64,000 nt of DNA. Source: Haliotis asinina (Eukaryota; Mollusca; Gastropoda; Lepetellida; Haliotidae). Under the pieces are notes generated by a model. That model was not told the origin of the DNA, did not search any database, and worked only from the letters and a program-made list of their open reading frames with translations. The stretch spans positions 22,821,118 to 22,885,117 of the forward strand of contig NC_090280.1 of the NCBI RefSeq assembly GCF_037392515.1, written 5' to 3'. This document shows, piece after piece, positions 21,901-32,353 of the stretch (position 1 is its first letter; every line of letters begins with the position of its first letter). The position numbers and the translations under genes are program-made.

Positions 21901-24900
21901 TAAATATCTTGCTATTTGTAGAACGACATGTTTATAGAACGACATGTTTGTAGAACGACATGTTTGTAGAACAAACGCAACCTGAGTAACACCAGTGTCT
22001 TGAAGCATGAATGTCGATTAAAACTAGTGTCCTGGAGCCAATGTAAACATAAACTTGGAAACTGAAGTCCATTAAACATGTAAATTTGTGCACACTGTTG
22101 ATATATATCCTCTTCAAGCATCATCTTGAAGGTTCCATACAGAATTACTTTAGAAACGCGAGTATCATATTATCATTCATTATGGAGGATGCAAAACGAA
22201 CAGAAACTGTGCTCAAATTAATCTGACTTTCACAGATGAACTTGACGCATACCAAGAAATGCCCACGTGACCCACCATTTGCTGGAAATCAACTTTTCAC
22301 CTGCAAAATCCGTGAAAATGCATAAACGTGGCGTTTTCACAACACATTGTCAGATCAGTCAACTGTATACCAAAATCACACCGAAATTTTGAACTGCACC
22401 AAATTGTTGACTTGGGTACAACATGTGATCGAGCACATCTTTGCCAACCATGTGTCTAGCCCGAGATCGCCGCATACAAGTTCAAGCCAGCCTCCAGAAC
22501 AGATATTACCATTCATGGAAGAAGGGATATCGTCAGTCTCCAGACGGTACGATAGCGATTACGTCAGCAAGGGCTGCGTGCGCATAAGTATTCTATTCAC
22601 TGACGAGTCCTGATTTCATCTCAGTCATGCGTATACAAGGATCAGAGTGACGTGGACAGCGTAACGGTGATTGTTGAGTTCAGCAGGGCTGAGGGAAGCG
22701 TATTACTAATGATTTGTTGAGAGACTGATAGTCATGGTAGGACACGTGTGGACGTCTGCCGTAGTCGAGTTACAGCTCAAAATGATACTTACTGAGAACA
22801 AGAGTCGTTCCTGCTCCCAGCATGGCGCCAGATCAACGTCTTCACATTTTGCAGCAGGATTATGCAAATGACGGTCAAAACCGTTACTGACATTGGCTCT
22901 GTGAAAGTTTTGAGCGCGTTTGGAAATAAATTTGATCCCTTCAACGTTATCGTTAATTCAACTTTGCACTGACTACTTTTGTTTTTTCTTGTGTTTCAAC
23001 CCTGATTGACAATTTCAGTGTCAAGAGGGACAAGTTCTTTTCTTCGTTTAAAACGGAGATTCAACGTCTTATCCCAATGGTGCGTTTCTAAAGTAGTTCA
23101 GTATACTTCACAGTCTCCTCTCACAATCTGTCCTCTTTCAAACTCTTCCTTAAAGACGGTCTCAGATTCCATTTCCCCACAAGAGACTTAGTCTTCTTCC
23201 TTGATGAATTGTTACCATCAAGGACACTTTTACATTTAATCAAGATACACAACAGACACGTAACAAATCACACCTAGAGAGAATCAGTAATATAGGTAGG
23301 ACAAAATCATCATTTCCTTGAAAATGTATCACATGTCAGTATGAAGTGAAATAATTATCAGCTAGCTTTCTACTGAGTATGGGTGGAAATAGACATCAGC
23401 CTCTACATACCAAAGTATTGTAATATGTTTTACAGACAAAGAAGAGGCTTGAAATCAATACTTATTAGTACTGCTTAACATTTCTATAGGTGCATAGATG
23501 TATATGAGTTGTGGGGTAAAACTATTTAAAGTACTACTCTGGTAACTATCTGATCCCCCATCCCCACCTTCCTAACCAGCGCGTCGTTTTCCCAGACTGT
23601 CATACATTATTCACTACATATAAGAAAGTGCAAAGGGATAACTTACTGACGATGCACTGAACACATACACACGCACACACGCACACACGCACACACGCAC
23701 ACGCACACTCACGCACACGCACAAGCATCCACTCAACACGCTATTAAGTGAGATCGGTATATGTAATTACTGAACCAAAGTGTTTGTGAGTTCTAGTCAT
23801 TCACTGTCACATCACACCGTTTTACCTCCACGTCTCTGTTTTCTACAAACAACAACCATGACGACGACAGTGATGATCACGATCAGGATGGAGCAGACAG
23901 CAGTCACTGGGACGATGGAAACGACACCAGATTCATTAAGCTCACGTGCTGAAACATTTAATATGGACAACATTCAGTTTAGCATTGTATAATCCTGTTT
24001 ACTTTTCAGAAACAAATAACATCCAAGATATGTTGCTTTATTTAAGGTACATGATGTGAGTGAGTAAATGAGTGGAGTTTTATATCACTTATACCCCAGA
24101 AACATCACCCCTCTTAAGAAGATTTTAATTAGGTTCATGGCATGTCAACCGGGTTGACCCTTCCGATGTTCATCTAAAATGACACTTTCCAACTGCAATA
24201 TAACCAGTTGCGTTCTCGATACAACACCCATCGATCCATCTTCATAGAGGGATCCAATAATAATGGTCAAGTTACCAGTGCTACTGTCATTGCATCAATT
24301 TGAAGGGAGTAAAAACTTTATTACATATCTCATGCAAATATAATCTTGAATTTTACATATTCTGTCACAAAGCATGTTTCCGGAATCTGTGGAGGCCTTA
24401 CTGAAGACCTCTAGTGTCAGGTTGCGTGATGCACTCCCATGGCTGTTGTTGACGTGACACGTGTACTGTCCAGACACAGACACATCTATAGCTGGTATAG
24501 ACAACACAGCCTTCCTGTGTCCTGTAATCACCATCTGTCTGGATGTGTCCCACCAGGTTACAGTGCAGGCAGGGTTACAGTCAGCAGAACATCTCACTGT
24601 TACAGGTTTCCCTTCTTCTACCTCCAGATCGTCCCTTGTGCCGTGAAACTGTATCTGGTCAGGTCCATCTGCAAAGCATGTGATATAATCAGAAATAATA
24701 ATTTGATAACTTGATATTTTCTTCTATCATACCAATACCACTGTCACATACCAAAGTAACCACAACAGAAGAATAGTTTGTTTTGCAAAACTTTATTCCT
24801 CCCCTTAAGATATAAGTAACCCCAATACCTATACTAAACTAATTCTACAGGTGCAAATACAACTAACTAATCTAATTACCTAACCTAGCTACATATACAG

Positions 24901-27900
24901 TTCTGTCTACCACTTATATTGCTAAAGTTCTAATAATACTACTACTACTACTAACTACACTAAAATCCTAATACCCTCACTAATATAGATAATGATTACA
25001 TATAATCCCAATCAGAAACTAAACAATTGAACTAAATAACAATAAAGGAATTTTCCACTCAGAGAGAACACTTTCTCTTTACAATGTAATCAGAATGTCA
25101 GTGCACTTTGGTTCCACTTGGTGACGTCATAGTATTTGTGTGGTATCCCTCACACCCAGGCGATGGTTTCCCTCACGGAGTTTAAGGGGCTTGTGTAATG
25201 GTTGATGGCTGTGCCATATATAACAATATATAACACACTCTAACAATACCATACTACATCTATTTACAGTACCATAAACTAATTATATAAACGAAATCAT
25301 CTGTGATCTTGACAACCACCTTATATCAATTTCACTTGAATTAATATTTCATCAACTTTCGGTTTAGACTTTTGAAGTTGGTTAGGTTTTATTTTTTACT
25401 CAATGCCTATTCTACTTTTAGTGTTGATCACATCTACATCTGCTAGCCTTGTCGAGTCTAGGCTCACCAATATAAGACTCCCAGTTTCAAAGATCTTACT
25501 GTTGTCACGAAAATATTACATTCAAATGCAAACGACGACACATTACGCACATTCTGTTTTCGTTCCTCTAAGTCATACGTGTACGTATCAGTCAGGTATT
25601 CCGACTGGATGGTCGACCGCGACCGCAGCAGGGGAAACGTCCAATGTTTTCTTTGTACGAGCTGGATAGCCGCTCAACTGTGATTTTGTTAACAGTGGGA
25701 ATCTACAGTCAACTGTATTTTGTATGTACACGTCCGATATTGTCATGTGTATGCTCCGCCTGACCAACGTTGACAGTTCGAGTCATGTATTATCTTGACG
25801 TTCCTGTATATCTCATCTGATGCCCTTACGATTGTATCTCTAATGATCAGTGCCTGTACCAGATATTGTCAACGTTTCATGCATTTTACCGTATTCTTAA
25901 TTGTAAACCCAATATTGTCACGATTTTAAAAAGAAGCGTTTTTGAGGACAAAAACCCCATGAGTGAGTGAGTGAGTAGGTTGAGTTTTACGCCGCACTCA
26001 GCAATATTCCAGCTATATAGCAGCGGCCTATAAATAATCGAGTCTGGACCAGACAATCCAGTGATCAATAACATGACCATCGATCTGCGCAAATGGGAAC
26101 CGATGACATGTGTCAACCAAGTCAGCGAGCCTGACCACCCCATTCCGTTAGTCGCGTCCTACGACAAGCAGAGTCGCTTTTTATGGCAAGCATAGGTTGC
26201 TGAAGGCCTATTCTACCCCGGGACCTTTACGGGTACTCGTCGATAAATCACTGTAGATTATTTTTCCCATAATTTTCTTGCATCTGTGCATGGTCAGAGT
26301 TTTCAGGGTCAAATCACACACTCCTGACTGAAAATTGTAAACATGAAATTTTCATGCCATACTTTCAATCGCTTTGATCTGATTCAGTACATATTATGTA
26401 TTGTTAGTTTTGTGTCGATCTTTCGTATTTCAGCTGAGTGGCCCGTGCCCGTTTTTTGCTCATTTAAAATATATGTCCAGGTGAGAAACAATGACATTAC
26501 ATAATTTTAAAGTGTTCGTGTATATTGGACATAACACCTGACACCGCTTGCCTTTGAAGCTGAAAGCCTTCACCACAGATTCTGGCTGTGTTCTCTTCCG
26601 AAAGTTCTATATCAACGGACGCCAGTAATGCCTTTTTGTTAGCGCTATGAGTAAACATGGTGTGGAGTTTGGAGCTATATAAATTGACACATTATTGTGT
26701 AGCTGTCATTAAGTCCTATCAGAACCACAAAGGTACTATCATAATAATGATTTAGAACATAACGGTTCTATGTAAGTTGTATGCTAAGTTGCATAGATAT
26801 GCGAGGTTCCTGTACCGTAAACAAAGGTACGTTCTTACTCACAGAGGACATCCAGTACATGTTCGTGACTCCAGTCAGACTCCAGCCCCTCCTCCACAGC
26901 CTGGCAGCTGTAGGTGTCTCCCTGGTTCTCTCCGCTGACCTGGGTTATTGTCAAGTTATCTCCACCTGTTGGAGACTCATCACCAGATTCTAGGAGGGTC
27001 CTGTCCCTCCTCCAGATGTAGGTCATGGTCAGTTGGGGGTGGTCCGGGGGCAGACTCCGGGACGAGGAGTTGGAGCATGTGAGGGTGACATTCTCACCTG
27101 ATACAGGTGAGGCAGGTCCGGTGATGGTAGGTGTGGTTGGCCTCTCTGTGAAAACAATTTAACAGCTTCGCCGAGACCTTAACACCAGTACTAATCAACA
27201 TGGTTTTACGAAATGTGTGAAAAACATTTTAAAATATGAATCCACTGAGACATAATGAACTAAATGAACTGAATGAACTAAATGCTCTGACACTTTTATT
27301 AATGACGTATTCACCTTTATTGTCAATCAAATAAGCGCCAGCGACACGCTAATACTCCTAATCGGTTTGTTGATTAAATGTTCTACACAACATTTAATCA
27401 GTTGGCTGGACTAATCCCAAGGTGCGGCGTAAAAATGACATTAGATATGCTCGTTGTTGTTACCTTGACTGGCGCTCGGGATTATAGCAACGAGACAGGT
27501 GGATTCGGATATACTGCGAGTGAGTAGTTGGTTGGACTGTTGTTAACACGTAAGAACATTCCATATATATATATATATATATGGCTGCGATCTGTAAATA
27601 ATCAAGTCTGGACCGGACAATCCCGTGACCAGCATCATGAGCATACATCTACGCAATTGGGATACGATAACATGTGTCAACCAAGTCAGCGAGTCTGACT
27701 ACCCAATCCCATTAGTCGTCTCGTGCGACAAGCAAGGGGTAAAGAAGACCAATTCTAACCCGGATCTTCACGGGTATACTGTGAGTAGGCTTGCCATGTG
27801 TAACTCGACAAAAGCACATGCATGCACACGCACGTACACACACACGAGTCTTTATATATGGTTAATTACGTTTTAGTTTAGACGCATTCTTTTAGTTATC

Positions 27901-28455
27901 TACCGTTCTGTTAACTCCACTCAGTACTCACGTGCTACAACGAGGACATGTCTACATCCAGTAACTTTCTCTCCATTGCTTCCGTGACAGTAGTAAGTAC
28001 CAGCGTCCTGTACAGTAACATTGTAGATGGTAAACCTCAGCTGTCCGGTCTGTGATGGTGAGTCCTCCCCGGTGTATCGTATCCTGGTAATGTAGCCATT
28101 GTTGAATACCCGTACACGGTGTGTCTTGGGCTGGACCAGTAACAGTCTCTTAGATACAGAACCATTCCCCGCTAAATAATACTGGAAGCTGACATTTTCT
28201 GGGTTCATGGCCATGGTAACATCTTCACCAGCACGTGTAACAGTGTGTGGGTATCCAATTGTCATGGACACTAGAGCTGTATACGAAAAGGTAATTAGAA
28301 TCAGAACTCAACAACACTAGATACAGACGTTAGACATTGCGTAAGATTAAAGTGAAAAGCAACTTAATCAGAGATTCAATATATATTTCAGTTTTCGAAA
28401 ACAGATACATACCAAACCCACATAGTGCTACGGACACAATGGAACCCAGAAACAT
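18816..28455 (-). CDS. Gene A: IgSF receptor with ITAM-like tail (spliced, predicted)
   Basis: Predicted exons, 5' to 3': 28455-28413 leader, 28276-27932 V-like, 27145-26843 Ig1, 24668-24402 Ig2, 23948-23826 TM-a, 21796-21775 microexon, 21397-21342 Y1, 21005-20984 microexon, 20654-20599 Y2, 20038-19922 TM-b, 19358-19343 microexon, 18999-18816 tail. All junctions have AG/GT sites and matching phases; the sum is 1554 nt, 517 residues. Likely residues: leader 1-14, V 15-129, Ig1 130-230, Ig2 231-319, TM-a 320-360, cassettes 361-412, TM-b 413-451, tail 452-517. It should be a type I surface receptor. Because TM-a and TM-b in one chain would put the tail outside the cell, I expect one of them to be skipped; both are symmetrical phase 1-1 exons. 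No stop or frameshift seen. The ligand is unknown. Confidence 0.7.
19343..19358 (-). CDS. Gene A 16-nt microexon
   Basis: Acceptor TTTTACTTGCAG and donor GTACACG. It joins phase 1 to phase 2 and adds EIQDN. Copies at 38889-38904 and 60972-60987 add ENQDN. Without it the tail exon would be out of frame. Confidence 0.65.
19465..19532 (-). mobile_element. tRNA-derived SINE head (unit 1)
   Basis: On the minus strand TAGGCCAGTGGATAGG (A-box-like) is followed by AGGTTCGATTCCC (B box). The flanking sequence does not complete an acceptor stem. Counterparts at 39050-39110 (degenerate B box) and 61101-61159. Confidence 0.6.
19922..20038 (-). CDS. Gene A TM-b exon (second transmembrane exon)
   Basis: A 117-nt phase 1-1 exon, acceptor TTGTATCAG, donor G|GTACAA. 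It encodes EGDANVDD, then a hydrophobic span IVPIVAVYSIMLTAVAVVVA continuing AVTVLV, then CRDVK. The length is a multiple of three, so inclusion or skipping keeps frame. Nearly identical to unit 3 (61558-61674); unit 2 (39387-39503) differs at a few sites. Confidence 0.75.
20599..20654 (-). CDS. Gene A Y2 exon (YQEI cytoplasmic motif)
   Basis: A 56-nt exon with acceptor CCCTTTTACCAG and donor G|GTTGGTG. It encodes VVSYHREDENDGSYQEIE. Same length and phases as Y1 at 21342-21397 and similar sequence, so the two arose by internal duplication. YQEI is a YxxI motif of the kind bound by SH2 domains when phosphorylated. Confidence 0.7.
20755..20945 (+). mobile_element. Divergent SINE-like repeat in intron
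   Basis: Variant of the common body (TTTAACGCCACACTCAACAA, then GATCTATAAATAAATGG). Shared with 40228-40410 and 62395-62565, so it predates the duplication. Confidence 0.6.
20984..21005 (-). CDS. Gene A second 22-nt microexon
   Basis: Flanked by acceptor TTTAAACTTTCAG and donor GTGAGTATG. In the frame set by its neighbours it adds ERGCARHR, paralogous to the microexon at 21775-21796. Conserved at 40458-40479 and 62630-62651. Confidence 0.65.
21342..21397 (-). CDS. Gene A Y1 exon (YEEI cytoplasmic motif)
   Basis: A 56-nt exon with acceptor TTTCCTTCCCCCAG and donor G|GTTGGTG. It encodes VVTYTRDADTGGGYEEIV. Phospho-YEEI is the textbook optimal ligand of Src-family SH2 domains. Conserved in unit 2 (40827-40882, TRDANTDGGYEEIV) and unit 3 (62988-63043). 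Confidence 0.7.
21775..21796 (-). CDS. Gene A first 22-nt microexon
   Basis: Acceptor TTTGTTTCAG and donor GTGAGTAAG. It joins TM-a (phase 1) to Y1 (phase 2) and adds GKGCTCNR. Unit 2 copy 41280-41301, unit 3 copy 63421-63442. Confidence 0.65.
22330..22930 (+). mobile_element. Tc1/mariner transposase relic (unit 1)
   Basis: Plus-strand pieces read RDRR..., then LFTDES, then VEFSRAEG, in the order of a Tc1-like DDE transposase. Several frameshifts and stops; terminal repeats not identified. Counterpart at 41790-42380 in unit 2; unit 3 enters it at the right edge (63975-64000). Confidence 0.65.
23668..23732. repeat. ACACGC microsatellite
   Basis: (ACACGC)n-type tract. The unit 2 counterpart at 43098-43190 is longer. 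Confidence 0.85.
23826..23948 (-). CDS. Gene A TM-a exon (first transmembrane exon)
   Basis: A 123-nt phase 1-1 exon, acceptor AAATGTTTCAG, donor G|GTAAAA. It encodes TRELNESG, a hydrophobic span VVSIVPVTAVCSILIVIITV continuing VVMVVV, then the basic stop-transfer CRKQRRG. The basic end predicts a cytosolic C-terminal side. Confidence 0.8.
24402..24668 (-). CDS. Gene A Ig2 exon
   Basis: A 267-nt phase 1-1 exon, acceptor TGCTTTGCAG, donor A|GTAAGG. Ig fold: VTVRC (B strand), VTWW (C strand), DVSVSGQYTC (F strand), NLTLEV (G strand). Two further cysteines (ADCNPAC) lie between B and C. The membrane-proximal Ig domain. Unit 2 copy at 44186-44452 has the same length. Confidence 0.85.
24742..25314 (-). 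mobile_element. Solo LTR with 5-bp target-site duplication
   Basis: A 573-bp element bounded by TG...CA and flanked by the direct repeat ACCAC (24737-24741 and 25315-25319). On the minus strand there is a TATA-like stretch near 25216 and AATAAA near 24790, which sets its orientation. Unit 2 has the empty site at about 44515-44523, so the insertion followed the duplication. LTR retroelement fossil; family not assigned. Confidence 0.75.
25958..26235 (+). mobile_element. ~260-bp SINE-like repeat, full length
   Basis: Runs from GAGTGAGTGAGTAGGTTGAG to CCCGGGACCTTTACGGGTAC. The unit 2 copy is cut at about 45225, after CTATAAATA, where unrelated sequence follows. Confidence 0.8.
26843..27145 (-). 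CDS. Gene A Ig1 exon
   Basis: A 303-nt phase 1-1 exon, acceptor TTGTTTTCACAG, donor T|GTGAGT. It encodes RPTTPTITGPASPVSGENVT, LTC (B strand), TYIWRRD (C strand), then NQGDTYSC (F strand) and EHVLDVL (G strand): a standard C2/I-type domain with Cys, Trp, Cys. Unit 2 copy at 45949-46248 is one codon shorter. Confidence 0.85.
27517..27777 (+). mobile_element. SINE-like repeat inside a beta-type V flank
   Basis: Begins ACTGCGAGTGAGTAGTTGG and includes (AT)n at 27562-27582 and the common body. The same block precedes both beta exons (31618-31870 and 53597-53845), which shows that the left flank of the gene A V exon is of beta type. Confidence 0.7.
27932..28276 (-). CDS. Gene A V-like Ig exon (alpha 2)
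   Basis: A 345-nt phase 1-1 exon, acceptor TTTTCGTATACAG, donor C|GTGAGT. It encodes a V-like domain: GYPHTVTRAGEDVTMAM, SVSKRLLLVQPKTHRV, RIRYTGEDSPSQTGQLRFTI, VQDAGTYYC and TGCRHVLVVA. The usual B-strand cysteine is absent (VTMAM); instead a second cysteine lies 12 residues after the F-strand one. Sites NVS, NGS and NVT are potential N-glycosylation sites. The ligand-facing domain. Confidence 0.8.
28413..28455 (-). CDS. Gene A leader (signal peptide) exon
   Basis: ATG at 28453-28455, then MFLGSIVSVALCGF, donor G|GTATGT in phase 1. Splicing to the V exon gives ...CGF-ALVSM. The hydrophobic core and small residues fit a signal peptide. An upstream in-frame ATG (MFIRKYC...) would extend it; I prefer the internal ATG because the upstream part is less conserved between units. 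Confidence 0.65.
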
Positions 28456-28635
28456 TGTCACTACTACGGTGAGCAGAAACTGACAGATACAGTCTCTGAT
28501 ATAATGCGTCACATAATGTAGTTTCACTAAGCAATATTTCCTGATAAACATTTCCCGGTGAACCTTACGTTGTGCGACGATATTTCACTGTGAATGATAT
28601 ACGTTTTTTTGTGAATATGTCCTCCATCAACGCCC

Positions 28636-28850
28636 ACATGGATACAATGTGTCAAACCCATCTCTGGTGATCACCCACTCACGCACAGATTCATCCACTC
28701 ACTCACCCACCGATTCAACTACTCACCAAATCACCCACTCACTCATTCACCTACCCATTCACCCACCCATATTTACCTACCCAAACACTCACTCACCAAC
28801 CCACCTATTCACACACCCATTCACCCACTGATTCACCAATCAGTTTTACT
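28636..28850. repeat. SINE tail fragment plus CACTCACC simple repeat
   Basis: GATACAATGTGTCAAACCCA matches the tail of the tRNA-SINE at 50198-50335 and runs into a CCCACTCACTCA tract. Same arrangement at 51705-51955. Confidence 0.65.
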
Positions 28851-28859
28851 GCTTGTACG

Positions 28860-31615
28860 GAAAAGTACTGTGTTTGACTCGGGGTATCGCTACAAGTGAT
28901 ACCTATTTAAAATATTGATAATCTGTCTACAAATCTGACATGACGCGATAACGCTAAATATAATTTCGCTGACAAATGAGTATTAAATGTTAAAATCTCA
29001 GTGCTTACAAATACATATTTTCACCTCCTCCACAGCATGGCTGCTTAATTTGAATACACCTCTCTACCCACACACCACTGCAACCCAACCACTCACACCG
29101 AGATTCACCCTCTCGTGAACTGTCAAGAGTAATATTCCCTCTATCAAACATTTACTATTTGACCAGCCACGTCTTTCTCCTCTCACGTACACACATACAA
29201 AATATAATGCAGTACGAATATGGCAGGTAGCGTTTTGATGTGAAGAATGAAACACCACTCCGAAATTTTGATAGCAAGTGTAAACCAGCGGGGGAGGGAA
29301 AATCCCAGGGATATAGAAACGAGTTCCGTACTTCCGTAAACTTTGTGCGAAGCAGGTCTCCTGAACTATTTGTGATAGCTTGGTACACATGTCAAACATG
29401 ATCCCAAGATGTGTGTTTTCGAGGTTAGACCCTGATATGGTTTCATATGGTTTCCCCGTTTGGAAATGACTTAGCCTGTGATTAAGGGGATGTCAACTTG
29501 TTCAGAGCAGATCTCGTAGCTAGCTTCGTAGAACTTGGAACACATGCCAAGCATAATTGATCCCTTTCGGGGATTAGACCCGGACACGAATTTTTTTTAG
29601 GTTTCCATGTCCTTTGCAGATCACCCAAACGTTTGCTTTATCAAACGTGGTACACATGTTCGCTTTGTTCACCATCATCCCTAGATGTGTCTTTCGGGTG
29701 TTGCACCAGTGTGTGAAATTTGTTTGTTATTTTTTGTTTGGTTGGTTGGTTGGGTTTTTTTTCTTTGTTACCTTGAGAAGACGTTTGACATTGAAATTGG
29801 AACAGAACCTTAAAACTGTTCACTATTACTTCACCAAACTTGGCATATGGATAGGCCTGGTGGTATAGTGACGCCTTCTTTTAGGTTTGGATATCTGAAT
29901 AAAATATTTTGGGCGTTTAGATGGCAACAACTTCGACCTCGACTGACTTTGGTGGTAGTGTTCTTTCTAGGAGCACAACTGTAAAACCTTACAAGCCTCC
30001 CACTCTACCATATGCACAGCAAAACACTGGCATACAGTTGCGGGGGATATTGATGACTTTTGTCTTAATGGTTCGTTCCTATTGACAGCAGGGTGATTAT
30101 TTAGAGAGATATTCAATCTACATACCTCAAGGAATATACAAATAGTCCTTATAAACCTCATTGCAAAATGCCTGCGATACTTGTGATCATATTCTGTCCT
30201 TCACTTGATGAAGGGAAGGAAGTAGCCCAGAAAAGTCGTGTTGTAAATAATAAAGACGTTGTAAATCCATACACGATGCAGTGGTTTGTCAGACAGCTTC
30301 TCCACAGTGACCGACTCCTGGTAGACTTGGTGAAGGATTTCACTTGATGTACATCACTGTACTGTCGATCATCACTGTACATCACCATCAACAAAACCTT
30401 CCAAATTCAAACCTTGGCACACAGAGAATAGCTGTGGAATTCCTTGTTTTCGTTATGAGTCTTGACATGCATCATCAGAGGATCATCACATAAATACATA
30501 TGTGCAAAAGTACACAATAAGATTCTGCCATGAAGAGCCTCCACATTAATCAAAACCCGGCCTTCCGAATTGATTGGCATACACAAAGGATTAACAGACT
30601 TAGAAGCGTTAGAATGGAAAATTCTAAAACAGTGAATCACCATGTTTGAAAGGTATTTTTGACTAATAAGAATAAAGGAAACAGCTGTATGTGCTGCACT
30701 GCAACATGGCCATTACAGACAGTAACATTGGTGATTTATGGATTAAGCACGAGCCAAAGTGAGTGAATGTGTTGCAATATGGAAAGAACTAGATGACATT
30801 GAAAACTCAGTATCTGAAAAAGTTAATACAGCGTCTACAAGTACAGTTAAGTTCTGTCTGAAGTGTTGCCAAAACCTTAGTGAAACGACACTTTGAAATG
30901 AAAAGTCAAGGGCTGTTTGAGTATAGGTAGGTTCGATTCTCCTCGTATGAAAACTTGTTGAAGTATGTTGCATTTTTGGCATTCATGCCATAAATGGTAC
31001 ATTATGTGACCAGTTTATATGCTTTGCTTATAATAGTCTCAGTGCTGTTGCCTATGTTAGGTTCTTCCTCGTTGCTTCCCTTCATCATACACTTTAACTC
31101 ATGTCACTTGCTCGTCTCATGCACAGTCAAGCTCCCCACATCGCTCTTTGACACACATTCACCTCTAACAGCAATACACATGAGGATAAACCGGACAAAT
31201 GGACAAAATACATGTGGCACGAGGGTGAAAATAGTGCATTCTTTACAAACATTAGGTTACACTTTCACACTGGTAACTCTTTTTCCGAAAGCAGCTGATT
31301 ACACAAAAACATACATGATGGTACATTTGCTTTAACAAATCAGAACACAACCGCTGTGGTGGGATTAGGAATTCAAAATATAAAGCATGAGAAATATGCA
31401 GCACTCTGAGCTCAAAGAGATCACAATGAAGAAAGACAGTTACGAACACTCTTCAAATATACTTTCGAATCAAAAACAAATTAACAAGCTCTAATCCTTA
31501 ATTATTTTGGGAAACATTTTCAACTAATATCACAATTGTTACGGTTGATAAATTGCCATTAAAATAGGTATAAGAAATATCCATCGACAGATCAAAATAT
31601 TACACAGACAAGTCT
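28860..31615. other. Alpha-beta spacer of unit 2
   Basis: Homologous to 52020-53595. No domain exon recognised. A conserved 78-codon minus-strand frame (30407-30643 and 52992-53228) has no known domain and is probably kept open by the recent duplication. Confidence 0.5.
30197..30270 (+). mobile_element. Penelope-type / hammerhead-like terminal motif (degenerate)
   Basis: TTGATGAAGGGAAGGAAGTA then AGAAAAGTCGTG, AATAAAGACGTTGTAAAT. This resembles the CTGATGA...GAAA...GTC layout of hammerhead ribozymes carried by Penelope-like elements. The copy at 52785-52855 reads CCTGATGAAG...CGACAAACGTC, closer to consensus. Low confidence. Confidence 0.35.
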
Positions 31616-31667
31616 AAAATACTGCGAGTGAGTAGTTGGTTGCATGGCTGTTAACACTTATAAACAT

Positions 31668-31870
31668 TCCATATATATGGCGGCGATCTGTAAATAATCG
31701 AGTCTGGACCAGACAGTCCGGTGATCAGCACCATGAGCATACATATACGCAATTGGGATACGATGACATGTGTCAACCAAGTCAGAGAGCCTGAGTACCC
31801 GATCCCCTTAGTCGTCTTTTACGACAAGCAATGGGTAATGAAGACCAATTCCCGCCCTGATCTTCACATG
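31668..31870 (+). mobile_element. SINE-like repeat in beta 2 flank
   Basis: Body from GGCGGCGATCTGTAAATAAT through GATGACATGTGTCAACCAAG. Same insertion as at 27573 and 53645. Confidence 0.7.
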
Positions 31871-32004
31871 TATACTTCCATCTTTAACTCCTAAAAAGCA
31901 CACGCATGCACACGCATGTACACACGCACGTATACAACACACACGTATGGTTAATTACGTTTTACATTCATTTACTTATATACCGTTCTGTTAACTCCAC
32001 TCAC

Positions 32005-32353
32005 GTGCTACAACGAGGACATGTCTACATCCAGTAACTTCCTGTCCATTGGTTCCTTGACAGTAGTAAGTACCAGCGTCCTGTACAGTAACATTGTAGA
32101 TGGTAAACCTCAGTTGTCCGGTCTGTGATGGTGAGTCCTCCTCGGTGTATCTGATCCTGGTGCTGTAGCCAACTACTGTTGAGTACCTCTAGACGGTGTG
32201 ACTTGGACTGGACCAGTAACAGTCTCTTAGATACCGAACCATTCACCCATACAAAATATAAGAAGCTGACATTGTCTGGGTTCATGGCCATGGTAACATC
32301 TTCACCAACACGTGTAACAGTGTATGGGTATCCAGTTGTCATGGAGACTAGAG
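32005..32353 (-). pseudogene. V-like Ig exon beta 2, frameshifted
   Basis: Acceptor GAGTGCAG and donor C|GTGAGT are kept, but the length is 349 nt, one more than a multiple of three. The extra base follows AACAGTAGT, so RIRYTGED is read out of frame. The first half is a normal V-like domain (GYPYTVTRVGEDVTMAM, FVWVNGSVSKRLLLVQ). Beta 3 shares the same shift, so the break predates their duplication. Confidence 0.8.

Noticed and set aside
21901-21975. Short tandem TAGAACGACATGTTTG repeat in an intron as a regulatory array
   Set aside because: Two to four imperfect copies in an intron, one to two in unit 2; nothing beyond a small tandem duplication can be supported.
24439-24714. Plus-strand open frames opposite the Ig2 exons (also 44223-44495)
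   Set aside because: Antisense shadows of Ig2; the minus frame has the Ig motifs and splice sites.
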